From Puccinellia tenuiflora (taxonomy: Eukaryota > Streptophyta > Magnoliopsida > Poales > Poaceae): a stretch of 64,000 bases of DNA. The DNA is taken from positions 1 through 64,000 of the forward strand of contig QRDG01002514.1 in NCBI GenBank assembly GCA_012064385.1. Direction: 5' to 3'. The translations under genes and the position numbers were made by a program. Below are positions 9,683 to 22,657 of the stretch, piece by piece. The notes beneath the pieces are model-generated. The model was not told the DNA's origin and searched no databases. It saw nothing but the letters and a program-made list of their open reading frames with translations. Within the stretch, counting starts at the first letter, position 1; every line of letters starts with the position of its first letter.

Positions 9683-12600
9683 GGAAGATGTGTGTTGTCA
9701 TGTTCCCTCATCCCTACTTCTACTCTAGAATCTCGGGACGAGATTCCTGTAAGGGGGGTAGAATTGTAACAGCCCCAGGTTAGTACTCTAAAATATGGGC
9801 CAAATTTTTTCACTTTTTGATTGGCATTGCATCATGGCATCCATTTAAAAATGGCTTAAGTTGAATAAAGCAACAATTGTAAAACAACAAAAAGGGGAGC
9901 AAAACCCTTCCCAAATTTCCAACCCAAACACAATACTCATTTTGGTAAAACCAATTATTCTTGAGTCTCCAAATTGTTAAGGAAACTCAAGGATATATTT
10001 TCTTTCTAAATAGTTGCCAAAGGCTAATTTATTAACAAGCAACTAAATAAAATTTGAGAAATCAATTTGGTTCTTTTCAATTTCTATTGTTGGAACCAAG
10101 TTAAGTTTTCCAAAAATTCAAACTAAAATTATGGGGTGCTTCATTGTTATAATATGAGCCTCCACAAATATCTTCATAATTTATTGAATTGTTTAAGTGC
10201 TCCAAATAATTCTATTTTGGGAATTACCAAAAATGGCTATAACTAAACCCTATGAACAAAGGTTGCTCAAAACAATTTAGTTTGCTACCCAAATTTTTGT
10301 GGAGCTTACCCATGGAATAGGGAGCCCACATGAATTTTTCCTTAATTTCTGAAAAAATGTTTTAATGGCTCTTTTAAATAGTTCAAACCTGCTGTTATGC
10401 AAAAATCAGAAAAGAAAAAGGAAAAGATCAAATGTCTGACAGTGGCCCCCCACTGTCAGTCCCTCTCTTTCCCCCTCCTTCACTGTGGCGCCAGGGAGGC
10501 TGCTGGCCCATGCCGACGACGCACGCCTGCCCCCGCTCGATCTGCTGCCCTGAGGTGGTCAAGGAGGACCCCCACCTGCCTCTTCTCGCTTACCTGCTCC
10601 CTGCTCACCCCCTCTACGTTCTCTTCCACAGACCGGAAGCAGATTTCGGTAGCCACCTTCGAGCCGCCGCCGCCGCCCCCTTCAAATCGCCGACGACTCC
10701 AACCGCCCCTGGCCACGCCGACGCCAACACGAGCTTCGCCTCGCTCTCCTCGTCCTCATCGCCGATTGAATCAGGCCGGGACGCCCTATACCTCAGGCAG
10801 GCCGCCGCACGCATCGAATTTCTTCCCTGACGACCACCGGTGGGGATCTTCACCTCCGGTAACGACGGGCTTCCTCGAGCACGAACGGCTACATCAGCCC
10901 AATCCCAGTGAGCTCCCGGTCCCGTTCCCGCCGTTCCCCAGCTTAAATTCGTGCTGTAGACGACTCAAGCATCTGCCTCTTTCCGCTCCTCCACGGCCGA
11001 GCTTGCGCACGAGTTCGTGCTGTTCCTGCACCCACGCCCTGGCCACTCCAGCTCGCGTGCCCGATGCACGCATCCCCTACACGCACCAGCACGCCTCCGT
11101 AAGCCCGCTTCCCTCTGCTCACGCCCGTGAGAGTCAGCTGCGGCGGCGACCGCTGCAGTTCATCCCGTCGCCGTCGTTCTGAAACTGAAGCTCTACTCCT
11201 TGCTGTTACAAATTCAGTAAACCACTCGCGCGTGCCCGCCTGCCCGGCCAGCGGACCGGCCTGGGCCGGCCTCGAGGCCGGCAGCCTCTGGAGCTGCCCC
11301 GGCCTGGCCCCGGTTTGGGCCGGCTCTGAGGCCGGCCCCCTCTGCCCCTGACCCGGCCTGCACACCGGCCTGGGCCGACCTGTGGGCCGGCCCGTACAGT
11401 AAAAACAGGATTTTATTTAAATTGAAATAATTCATAACTTTTCAAATATTGGTCCAAATTTAACAAATAAAATACCAATTTGATCAGAAAGACAAACCCT
11501 ATCTATTGGGACAATTGGAATGTTAATTTGAAACCATATATTGTTGTTTATTTAAGGATTCCTAAAATGGGTTAAATCAATACCCAAATTGGGAAATGCA
11601 CAACTTATTAAATCTTGGTCCAAAAATTATGAACAAACTATCAATGTGATCCTCTTGTCAAATGCTACTCAACCATGCTGATATCATGTCATTATCACAA
11701 ATTCATATTTGATATTATTCATTATTTTATTAAATGAATTAAATTCTTTTATTTATTTAAATTGCTATTTATTCATCGGTGCTCCGAAAATTACAAATGA
11801 GGTACCAAAATGATCGGAATAACGAACCCTACCCAATTCATGTCATGTTCATGCATATTGAGTCACTTCTCCAATAATTTAATACTTTATAAAGAATTGT
11901 GGTCACTAAGTTAAATATGGGGTTGTTTCCAAATAATTGCACTAATTATTTGTCTCCCCATTTAATTTCGCTTTTAATTTATATAATAATATCAATGCAT
12001 CAACTTGACATGTCATCATGTGATTGAGCATTGCACCTTATGTTCTTGTGATTTATGTGTTCTTTGTATTTTCTTTTGGGTATCGATAGATTCCGGAGTC
12101 GAGGTTAACGCTACCTACCCCGACGAGCAGTACTTCACGCCCGGGCAGCAAGGCAAGAGATAACCTAACCTTCTTGGCATTCTAGCATCCTATGATTTTA
12201 TCAACTTATTTTATCCACCATAATATTGCATGCGATTCAAATGTCTCTTTTGATCAAAATATAGAGAATCCTATGATTGCATGTTTTTCCCCGAGCCAAT
12301 CACATGTATCCCTACCTATGAACCCTAGTGTTGATGTGTTGGCCGGATACAAATATAATTGTTGGTTATATGCTTAGAAATGCTTAGTTGAAATACTAGT
12401 TATGTCCATTATTAAATTCCATAATTATTGACGTTGATGGATTGATTCGGGCATGGTGGATAATTGTGATGCTTAATTAAAATGCTAAGACGGCTTGGGT
12501 GAGTTGCCATCGGGGATGTTGTTTTGCCTCACTCTAGCCCCTAGGTGTGAGTTCTTTACCTCTTGAACCAAGACTAGCTTGCTGCCATTGGTGGGTGTAT

Positions 12601-13697
12601 GGGCGCCTTACTGACTGAATAATTTGTGAGGGGCTTGTCAAGGGTCCTCTAGTTTGCTATTTCCATTTGCGCGTGAGTGTGTGGGTGGAAAAGAAATGAG
12701 GATGATGGTGGTGTTTAGGATGTGGCCGCGGGGCAGGGTGCTGGGAGCGTTGAACCTGTCCTTCTGCACACTGATGGTCCTTGAGTAAGCCTCATGCATT
12801 GTAAAGGTCTAACCGCGCCCGCTCGCCGGCCTTCCCCAGAAGAGGGCCAATCAGGTGAGCCGGACGGTACCAATGGGTAAATTAGTACACCCCTGCAGGG
12901 TTTAATCTTTTCGAAAAACCGTGTCCACGGTTATGGACAACTTGGGAATAGACGATAAGATCATAGAGAATATTAACCTAATTGATATGGCAGCTAAAGG
13001 TTGCATAATCAACGTGTGACAAAGGTTCATTTCCTCGAGGGTGATTCGAGGGGGTGCCTTGGTGGAGATGAGTGTGGTTGGTAACAAAAGGGTTCGCTGA
13101 GAACCAATGATGACAATGTTACTCTCTTATCCCCTTTATGAAAAGTATTCTGAGTAGACGACGCCTCGTGTCATTTATGTCTTGTTTATAAAAATTAGCT
13201 TTATGCAAAAATAGCTACATATACAGCTTTAGAGCCTCCGTCAGTCATTGGGCCTATATCGCCCTACTAAACTTGCGAGTACATCGTACTCAGTCTCTCT
13301 TTGCTGCCTCTATGGTTTTGTATTTCAGAGGAGGACGACACCGAGCAGTTAGGTGGGTTCTTCGTTGACATCGACTACTAGTCTGGGGTTCCCAGGTGGC
13401 AGCTTGGGGCCGTGGAGCAAGCTGGCTTGGGTGATGTTTATTGTAGGCCTCTTAGGCCATATATTTGCTTCTTGTTGTTAGACAACACTACCCGCTTCCG
13501 TTTGATGAATTGATGGTTTGTGACCTTTTGATGTGTAATATTTGTATCTTTCTCATATATGAGTTGCTATATGAGTTTTGTGTCGTAGAGTCTGCAATGA
13601 GCCAGTCTGTTCCACAAGTCTCGATCTCTGTTTTATACATTGATGGCGATGCCAATTACATAGCCTCACTGTAAAATTCCGGGGTCGGGGCGTTACA
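9683..13697 (+). mobile_element. 3' end of a Gypsy-type retrotransposon with a 3.9-kb LTR
   Basis: At 9683-9764 a short tail of internal sequence ends in a purine-rich tract (gtaaggggggtagaa), as at the 3' end of Gypsy internal regions. The LTR then runs from tgtaacagcccc (9765) to ggggcgttaca (13697), with TG...CA ends, about 3,933 bp. The rest of the element and its 5' LTR are missing. No TSD can be tested because the left side is truncated. Within the LTR are a GC-rich island (10430-11400) and acceptor-like sites at about 12090 and 13329. Open frames in the GC island are composition artefacts. The family name is not assigned. Confidence 0.75.
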
Positions 13698-13718
13698 TTC
13701 ACGGCCTAGAGAGTAAAG

Positions 13719-15838
13719 ATGTCGTCTAGTGGTTTAGTGCACAATGCCTCTTTAATATTCGATGGCACTAATTATAATGATTGGAGAAATCGCATGGTAA
13801 ATTATTTTAGGGACATTAATCCATATATAGAGCAAATTCTAGATATGGGTTTTTCTCCTCTAGAGGATGAGGAAAACTCTTATCTAGATGCTCAAGCTTC
13901 TAAAGTGGTTTTCATGTCTTTGAGAAATGCAGTTGCTTTGTCGGTTTCTCCTTATCGGAATGCTCATGAGCTATGGACCAAGCTTCAAGACAATTATGGT
14001 GTGTCCATTGATAGTGAGAATGATTGTTCTCCCTCCATCTCCGGGCGTACTGAGGTCTCAACTTCTTCTACCTCACCTACATGTGGCAAGCCACAAAATA
14101 ATGCAATGGTGAGTAGGGATAAACTTTGCAAAGATGATAGTGAGCTTCTTATAGATGATATTTCATCTCTATCTAATTGCAATGATTTATCTTTGGACCT
14201 AAACACATCTAGAACTATAAATGTTTCGCATGCTTGTGTTAATGGTCCTTGCATATCTTCTAAATCTTCAAGTAGTGATGATCATGACAATAATAATGAT
14301 TATGAAGAAGATGATGCTTACTTTAGTAAGAAAGGCCTAATGATTCTTAATGCTCTTTCAAATAATAAAAATGCTTGTGAGAACCTCCATGAAATCATGA
14401 GCACCCTTGTTGAGCGAGGGGTTACTATTGAAAATTTGGAAGCACGTGAAGATGAAAGTCTTAGCCGCGAACGTGATTATGCAAACACGATTGCGGATCT
14501 TGAGGAAGCTCTTGAAGAAGAACAAACCACCAAGAAATCTCTTGAGGAGACATTTACTCTAGAGTCATCTAAAGTAAATGAAACCCATGATAGAGCTCTC
14601 AAGGTGGCTAATGGTTTTAAAATAAAAAATGAAGAGCTTGTTGTTGAAATTGTTAGACTTCTTGAGGCTAATGTGAAACTTGAAAAGGATGTCAAGTCAT
14701 TGGAAGATTCTCTTGCACATCTCACTAAGTCTCATGATCAACTCCAAGCTCAATTACTAAAAGAGCTTCCTACTTGTTCTCCCATTGCTATAAATGTTGA
14801 TGCTTGTGCTACTATATTTCTTGTGAAGCATCCATTTTAAAGGAGAATGTTGAGCTACGGGCTCAAATTAAATTGCTAACTAGCAATTATGAGATATTGG
14901 AAGAAAGCCATGAGAAGCTCTCGAGCTCTCATGAAGATCTTCTCGTATCTCATGATAAGCTAAAGTTAGCTCATGAGGCTATCGCTACCAAGGTAATATC
15001 TAGTGAGCCCCATGTGGACAGTGGCACAACTTCTACTAAAAATGCTATAACGCCATGTGCTAGTCCTTGTAATTCTTCATCTCACACTAGTGCCAAATCA
15101 TATGTTGAATTACATTTCGTGCCTAGTTTCTCTAACAATGAAGCTTCAACTTCCACTAGTACTTGTGTAGCTACTAACCTTGTAGGGAAGACTAAAGATC
15201 ACAAGGCACAAGACACTTCTTTGAAGAAAGATGTGGAGAAAAGTCATAAAGGGAAGGCCACATTTGACAACATGTTGAGTGTGCAAAAATCCCCTAATGA
15301 TAAGAGTGGACTTGGATTCAACTCCAATATCAAGAACAAGTCCAAGAGTAGCAATAAGAAGGGCCAAGAACAAGTCAATCACTCGGCCAAGATTGTTTGC
15401 TTCAAGTGCAAAATTGAAGGGCATCATGTTAGGGATTGCCCAATGAAGAAGAAGCCTCTTAGTGAGAAGCAACTAGGGAAGCGGCCTATTGTTCAATCTC
15501 ATGCTCAACCTCGGGTTGAACAAAGGCTACCTCCTAAGAAGACTCAAATCATTGCTCCTCAAGTTGAGGAGCCTATTAAGAAGAAAGAAAAGAGTCGATA
15601 TTGCTACTTATGCCGTGAGAAGGGTCACTTGGCTTCTTCATGCACAAACGGTACTCTATCCAACCCCATAATAATTGATAATGTTCATTCTCTTAGGAAG
15701 GATAGAGTTGGCAATGTGTTTGCCAAATATGTGGGAACTCAAAGTGGTGTCAAGCAAAGAACCATTTGGGTTGCCAAGCCTATTGTGACTAACCTCTTAG
15801 GACCCAACTTGGTTGGGGACCAAAAATCTCAAACTTGA
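13719..15838 (+). pseudogene. gag: Copia-like gag with two zinc knuckles, one frameshift
   Basis: The gag protein packages element RNA into cytoplasmic particles. The first frame (13719-14840) has an N-terminal domain with FDGTNYNDWRNRM and ALSVSPYRNAHELWTKLQ (Copia gag/UBN2-like), a Ser/Asp-rich linker, and a long coiled coil from about residue 235 to 350. The frame is lost around 14810-14820 and resumes in another frame (in frame to 15838) with more heptad-like LxxxxxxL sequence. Two zinc knuckles follow: CFKCKIEGHHVRDC (15398-15439) and CYLCREKGHLASSC (about 15602-15643). A small indel explains the shift. Two knuckles and a very long coiled coil are notable for a plant gag. A stop follows and no pol frame opens. 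Confidence 0.82.
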
Positions 15839-18800
15839 TCAATAGGTTGTGAAGGAGGACATTGGAGACTTGGCTATCCTTGAAGAATTAAGGGATCTTC
15901 TTGATTATTATTTCGACAAGCCAAGTCATTTGGATTATATTGTCATACCTCATATCCAATGCTCCTTCTTGCGGTAACTTATATTTAAATTATATATACA
16001 TTGAAAGTTGCTTGCTCCCTTGCATGCGTTAGTTTTGTTCCTAGCATGTGTTTGTATATGTTGTGCTTATTACTTACCTTGAGCAATCAAGTTTGTGTAT
16101 GTTAATGTGCGCTCCATATATGTGTAAACTTTGTGTTGAGCCCTTATTGGATCTTGTGTTGATTTCAATGGGCTCTTTTGAGAAATTAATGGACTATCCC
16201 ATTTTGGGGGAGTGCTATGGTTTGAGCACTTCACGAACCTAAAAATGTGTGTATATGAGTAACACCACCTAGTATTGATATATCAAGATTATCTAGTAAC
16301 TATGTGATGTGTCATGCTCATGAGAAATTCAAATTCTATAATGTCTATTAATTATCTCTATTTGATTTTATTTGCCTCTTGTTAAGAAGAAATGAAGTAT
16401 CACATTATGGGGGAGTAATAAGCTATGTGCATATTACAATCCTACAAAATGTGAACATTTGAGGTTTGCCACTTAAATTTGATATTGTAAATTAATCCTA
16501 TTCCTATGTGGCATATTAGCTCGAACAAGTTCCAATTTGCTTTTTAGCTATCTTTTGGCTCTTGTTTGTGTGAGTTTGTTTGGTGTGGTTTTTCTCTAAT
16601 ATGCATTTCCATACATTAGTTGAGAAACCATTTGTTCCATATTATTCTAACAATGGCCTTGCCGGTTGGTTTGAATAGTTGGAACTACCAACAAAATTTA
16701 TTAAAATATGGTGTTTTATTTCCTATCTCTTGCCATATGTTTTATCTTGTGAGGATATTCTTGGATACCTCTATCACAGGAAAATAATTCCGAATGGTCA
16801 TTGTCCTTGGACAATCCATATTTATGTTTGTGATAGAATATTTTTGATTATCCTTACATTGGCATTGTCTTTTATTTGCCCCATCTCTTGCCAAAATATT
16901 TATTTTGACTCCCTTTGCCTTCCTTGCCTCTTGCATGGATCCTAATCTTCAAATTGGTAGTGTTTAGTGTTGTAAATAAAATATGAAGAGTAATGATCCC
17001 TTGCATGCATTTTGTATTCAAATGCAAATATCAAAATAATGCATGAATCTTGGGGGAGCATTCCTTTTTATTTAGAACACTATCCTATCTATCAATATTT
17101 GATCCTTTCAATTGGCATTTGATTTCTATCGTATGTATTTATGGAAGACAAATCTTTTTCTCTTGATGCTTTGTGCCATCATGAAAAGTGTAAAGGGTGC
17201 TTGGTTTATTTAGTATAACCTTGCTCTCTCTTGGGAGTCTTGCTTTCTCATTTCTTGTTTTATGTTTATCCTATAGAATGAGAAAACCCTTTGAGCATGT
17301 CTCTTTCTTTCATCTTATATGCTCATTGGCCTTGCCTAGGTACCTTCAATTGGTATTAATTGGAATTTAATATCTCCTCCATAGATATTTGTTTCAATTG
17401 ATATTTATTGTGGAAATCTTGATACCTTATTACTTTATTTTACTTTACTTGATTTCGTTCAAGTATTAACCTCCTTTTGGTATCTTGTCTCCTAATTGGT
17501 ATCTTATTTTTCAATTGGTGTCTTATCTCTCATGTGTTGTTTGATTTGATTCCTATTGATATCACACTTCATGTGTTGATGTGTTTTGGAATCAATCATA
17601 TGTTGATTTGATTTTTCCTCAATCATGTGTTGATTTGAATTTTGATATAATTTGGACAACCTTTTTGTGTCACACTTTGGTGTGCTCTCTTCTTGGTTTA
17701 CTTAGTGTTTTGTCCAAATTGTATCTCATTCGGTTCTTGTAAGTCCATGCATGCATATTTACTAGTATATTTATTTTATGGCATGCTAGTCTTTCTTGAT
17801 CCAATATATAGGGGATACTCCACCAAATCCTAAATCGGCTAAGATGTGCATGAAATTAAATTTCATATCTATATGCACATATTTATATGAAGTGTTTCCT
17901 ATGTATTGTAGTTCATCTAACTACTATGGGACCCAATGAGTTTGGGAACCATGTTGTACTTGAATTTTGTTTTAGGTACAATGGAGATGCATTGGATGCT
18001 TGCCTCGTTCATAAGGAAGGTGTTCTCACCATGTGATTATTGGAGTCAAGCTTTGATGATAAACAAAAATTCTCATCTTTATCATCACCAATGCTATTTC
18101 GGTAACAAGTGTCTATCCCATGCATATTTTTCTTGTATTCAACCTTGTGTAGGTTGCCTCTTGGCATGAAAACTTTAATGTACAATTGTTGTGGTTTTGG
18201 ATTATTTCCTTCACTTGGTATATCTTTGTGATATTTGTGATGAAATTGCAAAAACCTTCCTTCAATTGGTATTATTTCTTTGTGATACTTGTTGCCTATC
18301 TGAAAGCATTTCCACTATCTCTTGTTCCCTTAGTGATATGTGTGATGCATTTGATGTGTTTGAAGTTCATTTATATACAATGAGATAAATTTGAGCTATG
18401 TGCTATGCTTTTAAGCAATAATCCCTTCTTGTATATTCATGACTTCCTTTTGGTTACCATAGTCTCCTTTCTTCGACCATTTTATATGTGCAAGTTTCTT
18501 TGTCGATGAATATCATTGTCTACTTAGAAACCTATACATATGAGAGAGGTCACCTTTTATTTGGTATCCTACTTTCTTTCAAGCCACCTTGTCTTTTATC
18601 TATAATTCTTTGGTGGCTCCAAGTTTGTCTCGTGAGTGCTTGTCTTACTTCTATTCGCATCTTTGCGCACTCACATTTTATTGAAGATTCTTCTCTTCAT
18701 GCTTATCACGGTGAGTATGTTGATTTTGTTGGCTAAATGTTCTCACTAGCTCTTGTTTTTTTTGTTGGTTTTAATTTCCAATTTGTATCCTTGAGCTTGT

Positions 18801-19541
18801 GAACATATTCTTTTTGAAAAATCTTCTTTGTAAGTTGTGTGTGTCAATACTTGATATATAACTTATCTCCATTAGATTAAGACTATGTGTCTTACCAAAT
18901 TATTTGTCTTTTCACACACACACACACACACTCTTGGTTGGGCCTTTATTGATAATTTCTTTTAATTGGTATCTCCTTATGGCTCAACCACATCTTTGGT
19001 GCAAGTGCTCGGTTTTGCTTTAATTTTTTTTTAACCCTTGCACTTGGTGAGTGTTCTAGATGATTTTGGGGGAGTGAGGATTCCATATTTGTGCACTCCT
19101 CAATAGCGCATGAACATTGGGGAGCTTCTCTATTTTTATTTAGAACTCTCGGTTAGGATCTTCTTGATTACTTTTCTCCTTTGTGGAGATGTTTAGAATG
19201 ATTTCAACCTCTTGCAATCCTTGGATCCTCAATATAGTTTGATTTCCTCTATTATTCGTTAATGGATATGTGCATTTGATTTCACTCATATCTTGAGAAA
19301 TGCATACCTTGTGGAGGAACTCATATTATATTGGCCTTCTAAATTTTCTCTTCCCATTTCGGCAATCGATGCCAATGGAGGAGAAGTTTTAGAGGGTTTA
19401 AGGGAATTTGGTTTTATGCTTTCGCTTGGTTCTTAAGCATTTGCCTCTCATGCTCATGCATCCTTGTCTTGCAAGGTTGCTTAATTCATTATATAAACCC
19501 TCTTAAAAGGTATTGTCATTAATTACCAAAATGGGGGAGAT
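15839..19541 (+). other. T-rich non-coding internal region of the gag-only element
   Basis: There is no domain-bearing frame over 3.7 kb. The plus strand is rich in T and in short phrases such as aattggtatctt, attggtatc and ttgatttga, giving a weakly repetitive texture. A CA microsatellite sits at 18913-18931. Repeated gggggagt blocks (about 16207, 16411, 17052, 19069) are polypurine-like. The purine tract just before the LTR is at 19530-19540. This space is where pol would be in an autonomous element. Confidence 0.6.
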
Positions 19542-22094
19542 TGAAAGAGCATGGTTGCCCCCATGTGGTGTTTTGGTAATTAATGACAATCTCTATGGAC
19601 TAATGTGTGCTTTGAGTTATATTTGTAGTGTTGGTCCATAAGGAATGCTTGGACTCCATATGTTGGAGTCAAGGCTAAAAGAAGAAGATTATATGTTGAT
19701 CAAGGCTAAGTGCAAGTTGATCAACATACAAGATAAGCGCATGTGAAGGTATGCGAAGAAGAAGAATATATGTTGATCAAGGCTAAGTGCAAGTTGATCA
19801 ACATACAAGATAAGGGCATGTGAAGATATGCGAAAGAGTGCCTCTCCCATCTTGGTGTATGGGGGAGCAATACGCGAGGCTTCACCAAGCGGAGCGCAAT
19901 CAAGAAAGTGTTGGCCCGTATGGAATGCTTGAACTCCATATGTTGGAGTCGAACCTAAAAGGAGAAGATTATATGTTTATCAAGGCTAAGTGCAAGTTGA
20001 TCAACATACAAGATAAGGGCAAGTGAAGATATGCGAAAGAGTGTCTCTCCCATATTGGTGTATGGGGGAGCAATACGCGAGGCTTCACCAAGCGGAGCAC
20101 AATCAAGAAAGGTGATCCACTTGAGAGGAGATCAAGATCGTCATCATCTAGCTCAAGTGGAATGCGCAAAGCAAAGGTATGATCTTGATAGGTTTCTATT
20201 TTACCGGTCTCGTGGTGTAGTTGGGAGACCGGGTTTTAGGATAGGTAACCGTACTATCAAGAGGGGCTCTCAAGTGAGCTTTAGCGTATCGGTCGTAGAG
20301 AGCTCAAACCTTTGCATCATTGACATCATCTTTATTGGTTCTTATTTGTCTCTTATCATGATGTGGTCTTGGTGCTTGTCGTGCTTGTCATAACAAGGCC
20401 AAGCTCATCGAAAATGGTTTTCATATGCGTCTTCCATTGCGTTTTCGATATTAGAAATATTGTCGGTTTGTCCTTGAGAAATTATCCACACATACATGTG
20501 TTGAGAATTTATCTCTTAATTTCTATCAAATATTTCCAAGGATAGCTACTATCATCCTCTTTCCAACAAAATTGGTTTCACCTCTTCCGAACTTCATTTG
20601 CAAAAGATATGACGGTTCCGGTTTGCAAGAAAGAGGTTTAACCTTTCCTCATTTGTTATTATAATATCTTGTTGAACAATGATGTTTTTCTACATAATCT
20701 TGTAGTACTTGTTGTGGTGATTCCAACGAGTCCAAGATTATCGAAAACGGAGTCCGGATACAAAAGTTATTGCATTTCCGGTATCGGACGTTTTCTAGAC
20801 AGAAAAAGAAAAGAAAGGAAAAAAAGAAAAAAAGGGGAAGAGTCCTGCCCAGCATGGCCGGGGGCATGGCCGGGCCTTCTCAGGTTCCAGGCCGGCCATG
20901 ATGGCCGGGCCAGGCCGGTCTGGCCGGGGTCCCCTGTCCAGCCATATTTTGGCTTCCCTTTTTAAGGGGTCTTCTTCCCCATTTCATCCCCAACCTTTTG
21001 CCAACTCTTGAGCTCATTTTCCTCCATTGTTGCCATCCCTTTGAGCTTTGCTATCTCTCAATCCCTCCAATAGTTCTTGCTAGTTTTTGAGGGAAAAGAG
21101 AGAGGAGGTCTAGATCCGCGTTTCCACCGATCGATTTCTCCTCTAAGTGAGGGGAACCCTTTGGATCTAGATCTTTGGAGTTTATTAGTGTTTCTCCTTT
21201 GTTCTTCCTCTCAAATCCCTCCCAAGCATTAGTTGCTTTGGTTGGATTCGGGTTGGAAGAACTTGACCACTTAGTGTGGTCTTGCCATTGCATTAGTTGC
21301 ATCGGTTTGAGTTCTCCACGGTGATTCGTGGAAAGTGAAGTTGAGAAGCTTGTTACTCTTGGGTGCTTGGGTGCCCTAGAGCTTGTTCCTCTAGGTCACG
21401 TTGGTACCCTAGACGGTTGTTGATTTCTCGGAGTCTTGGTGGCTCACGGGATTTGTTGGGAGCCTCCAATTGTGGAGTGTGGCTCAACCTTGTTAGCTTC
21501 AGAGCTTTGGTAGCTACGAAGACATTGCCGGGAGCCACCAATTGAGTTGTGGTGTGTGCCTCGGCCTTGGGCATCGAGTCTTGGTGGCTCGGTGCATTTG
21601 GTGAAGACCCTCCAACTTGTGGAGTGAGCTTCATCCTTGTAAAGGTTCTAGTTGTCAACCTCAACGGCAACATAGTGACAAGTGCCTCGCCACATTGGTG
21701 GTAAGACACAACGGAGATACGGTGTGCCATATCAAGGCTACTCGGTGTTTCACATTGGTGAACACCGCGCCGCTCCAACGGAGACTAGCTTCCATTGGGA
21801 AGTGAACTTCGGGATAAATCATCGTCTCCAAGTGCCTCGGTATTTCTATCCCGAGCTTCTTACTTATGCTATTTACTTTGTGATAGACATCGAGCTTAAA
21901 TTCATATATCTTGCTATCACCTAGTTGATTATATTGCTTAGCATAAGTGTTGGTGCACATAGGTGAACCTAGCTAGTTTAGGTTTTGGCTTGATAAATTA
22001 AACGTTAGTTTTATTCCGTATTTATTCAAGTCTTAACCGTAATAATTTTAAATCGCCTATTCACCCCCCTCTAGGCGACATCCGTGTCCTTTCA
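19542..22094 (+). repeat. 3' LTR of the gag-only element (2,553 bp)
   Basis: It starts tgaaagagcatgg directly after the purine tract and ends gtgtcctttca, so the termini are a 6-bp inverted repeat (TGAAAG/CTTTCA). It contains a local tandem repeat (19630-20110), a GGCCGG-rich patch (20850-20935) probably in the transcribed part, and in its last 700 bp the sequence that also occurs at 8418-9118. The first bases downstream are agtgg. Confidence 0.85.
19630..20115 (+). repeat. Compound tandem duplication inside the LTR
   Basis: A phrase of about 70 bp around ttgatcaaggctaagtgcaa recurs at about 19695, 19775 and 19978. A larger block starting ttggtccataaggaatgctt (19631) reappears at 19911, a 280-bp period. 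The block around gtgtatgggggagcaatacg recurs about 204 bp apart (19855 and 20059). The pattern reads as one short duplication followed by a larger one. Confidence 0.75.
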
Positions 22095-22657
22095 AGTGGC
22101 CACAGAAAAATCACCACCTGATTTTGATTTTTTTTAAAACTTGCTTCACAAAATGGTTTACCTCGTACTACCTTTTCTGGTTTTCAACCCAAATGACCAA
22201 GTTCATGCCCATTTCTAGACATTTTTTCTCATTAGGATTGTATTTTGGTACATACATACCTCGTACCATGCAAATAAACAATATGAAGGAACATGCCCAC
22301 TTTTTACGAAAAAGTTTCATTTTTTATTTTTAAATGCCTAAAAGTAGGGTGCAATTCACCCACGACTTGGTATGATTGAAGTGTGTGTGAAATGCCATAT
22401 CGCACACGATTGTTGTGATCTAATCATGTTCGATGTCATCACCCACCATAGAAAGGAAAAAGTCTATTTTAAACCCTGAACTCGTAGTGGTCCGGCGATT
22501 TGAACCTCGACGTCCAAATCCATGTCGTTTGTATCCTGAACTAACAAATCCCGGTCTAAATTGAACCCCGAGTGGTTTGCCAAACGGGAATTGTCGACGT
22601 GGCAAAGGATGGCCAGGATCAGTGGAGCCGTCCACTCCGGCTTGCTGTCCAGTTCGA
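21397..22657 (+). repeat. Downstream (source) copy of the 1.26-kb duplication
   Basis: Matches 8418-9682 at about 99%. Here it lies in its natural context: the last 698 bp of the intact LTR (to 22094), the flanking DNA, and the beginning of the MULE (from 22455). The differences are scattered single-base changes and one-base length changes in homopolymers, as expected after a recent copy event. Confidence 0.92.
22455..22580 (+). repeat. Left terminal inverted repeat of the MULE
   Basis: Reads outward to inward through ggaaaaagtctattttaaac, then gtccaaatcc, then cccggtc...aaattgaacccc. The mirror image lies at 36770-36868. A copy of the same end also occurs at 9480-9605 within the 1.26-kb duplication. 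Confidence 0.82.

Larger units (their letters stand above)
13698..22094 (+). mobile_element. Gag-only LTR retrotransposon lacking pol and its 5' LTR
   Basis: The internal region starts next to the Gypsy LTR, only about 21 bp before the gag start, so the 5' LTR and primer-binding site are gone. A gag gene (13719-15838) is followed by 3.7 kb of T-rich sequence without pol domains, then a purine tract (aaaatgggggaga, ending 19540) and the 3' LTR (19542-22094). The LTR borders are TGAAAG and CTTTCA. An element with gag and no protease, integrase or reverse transcriptase matches the non-autonomous class called TR-GAG, which needs enzymes from a partner. The gag N-terminus resembles Copia-type gag (FDGTNYNDWRNRM), so a Copia partner is likely. 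Confidence 0.82.

Noticed and set aside
10397..11435. Overlapping frames in the GC-rich island of the 3.9-kb LTR
   Set aside because: Low-complexity, present on both strands, inside an LTR. Kept only as part of the exon-like layout observation.
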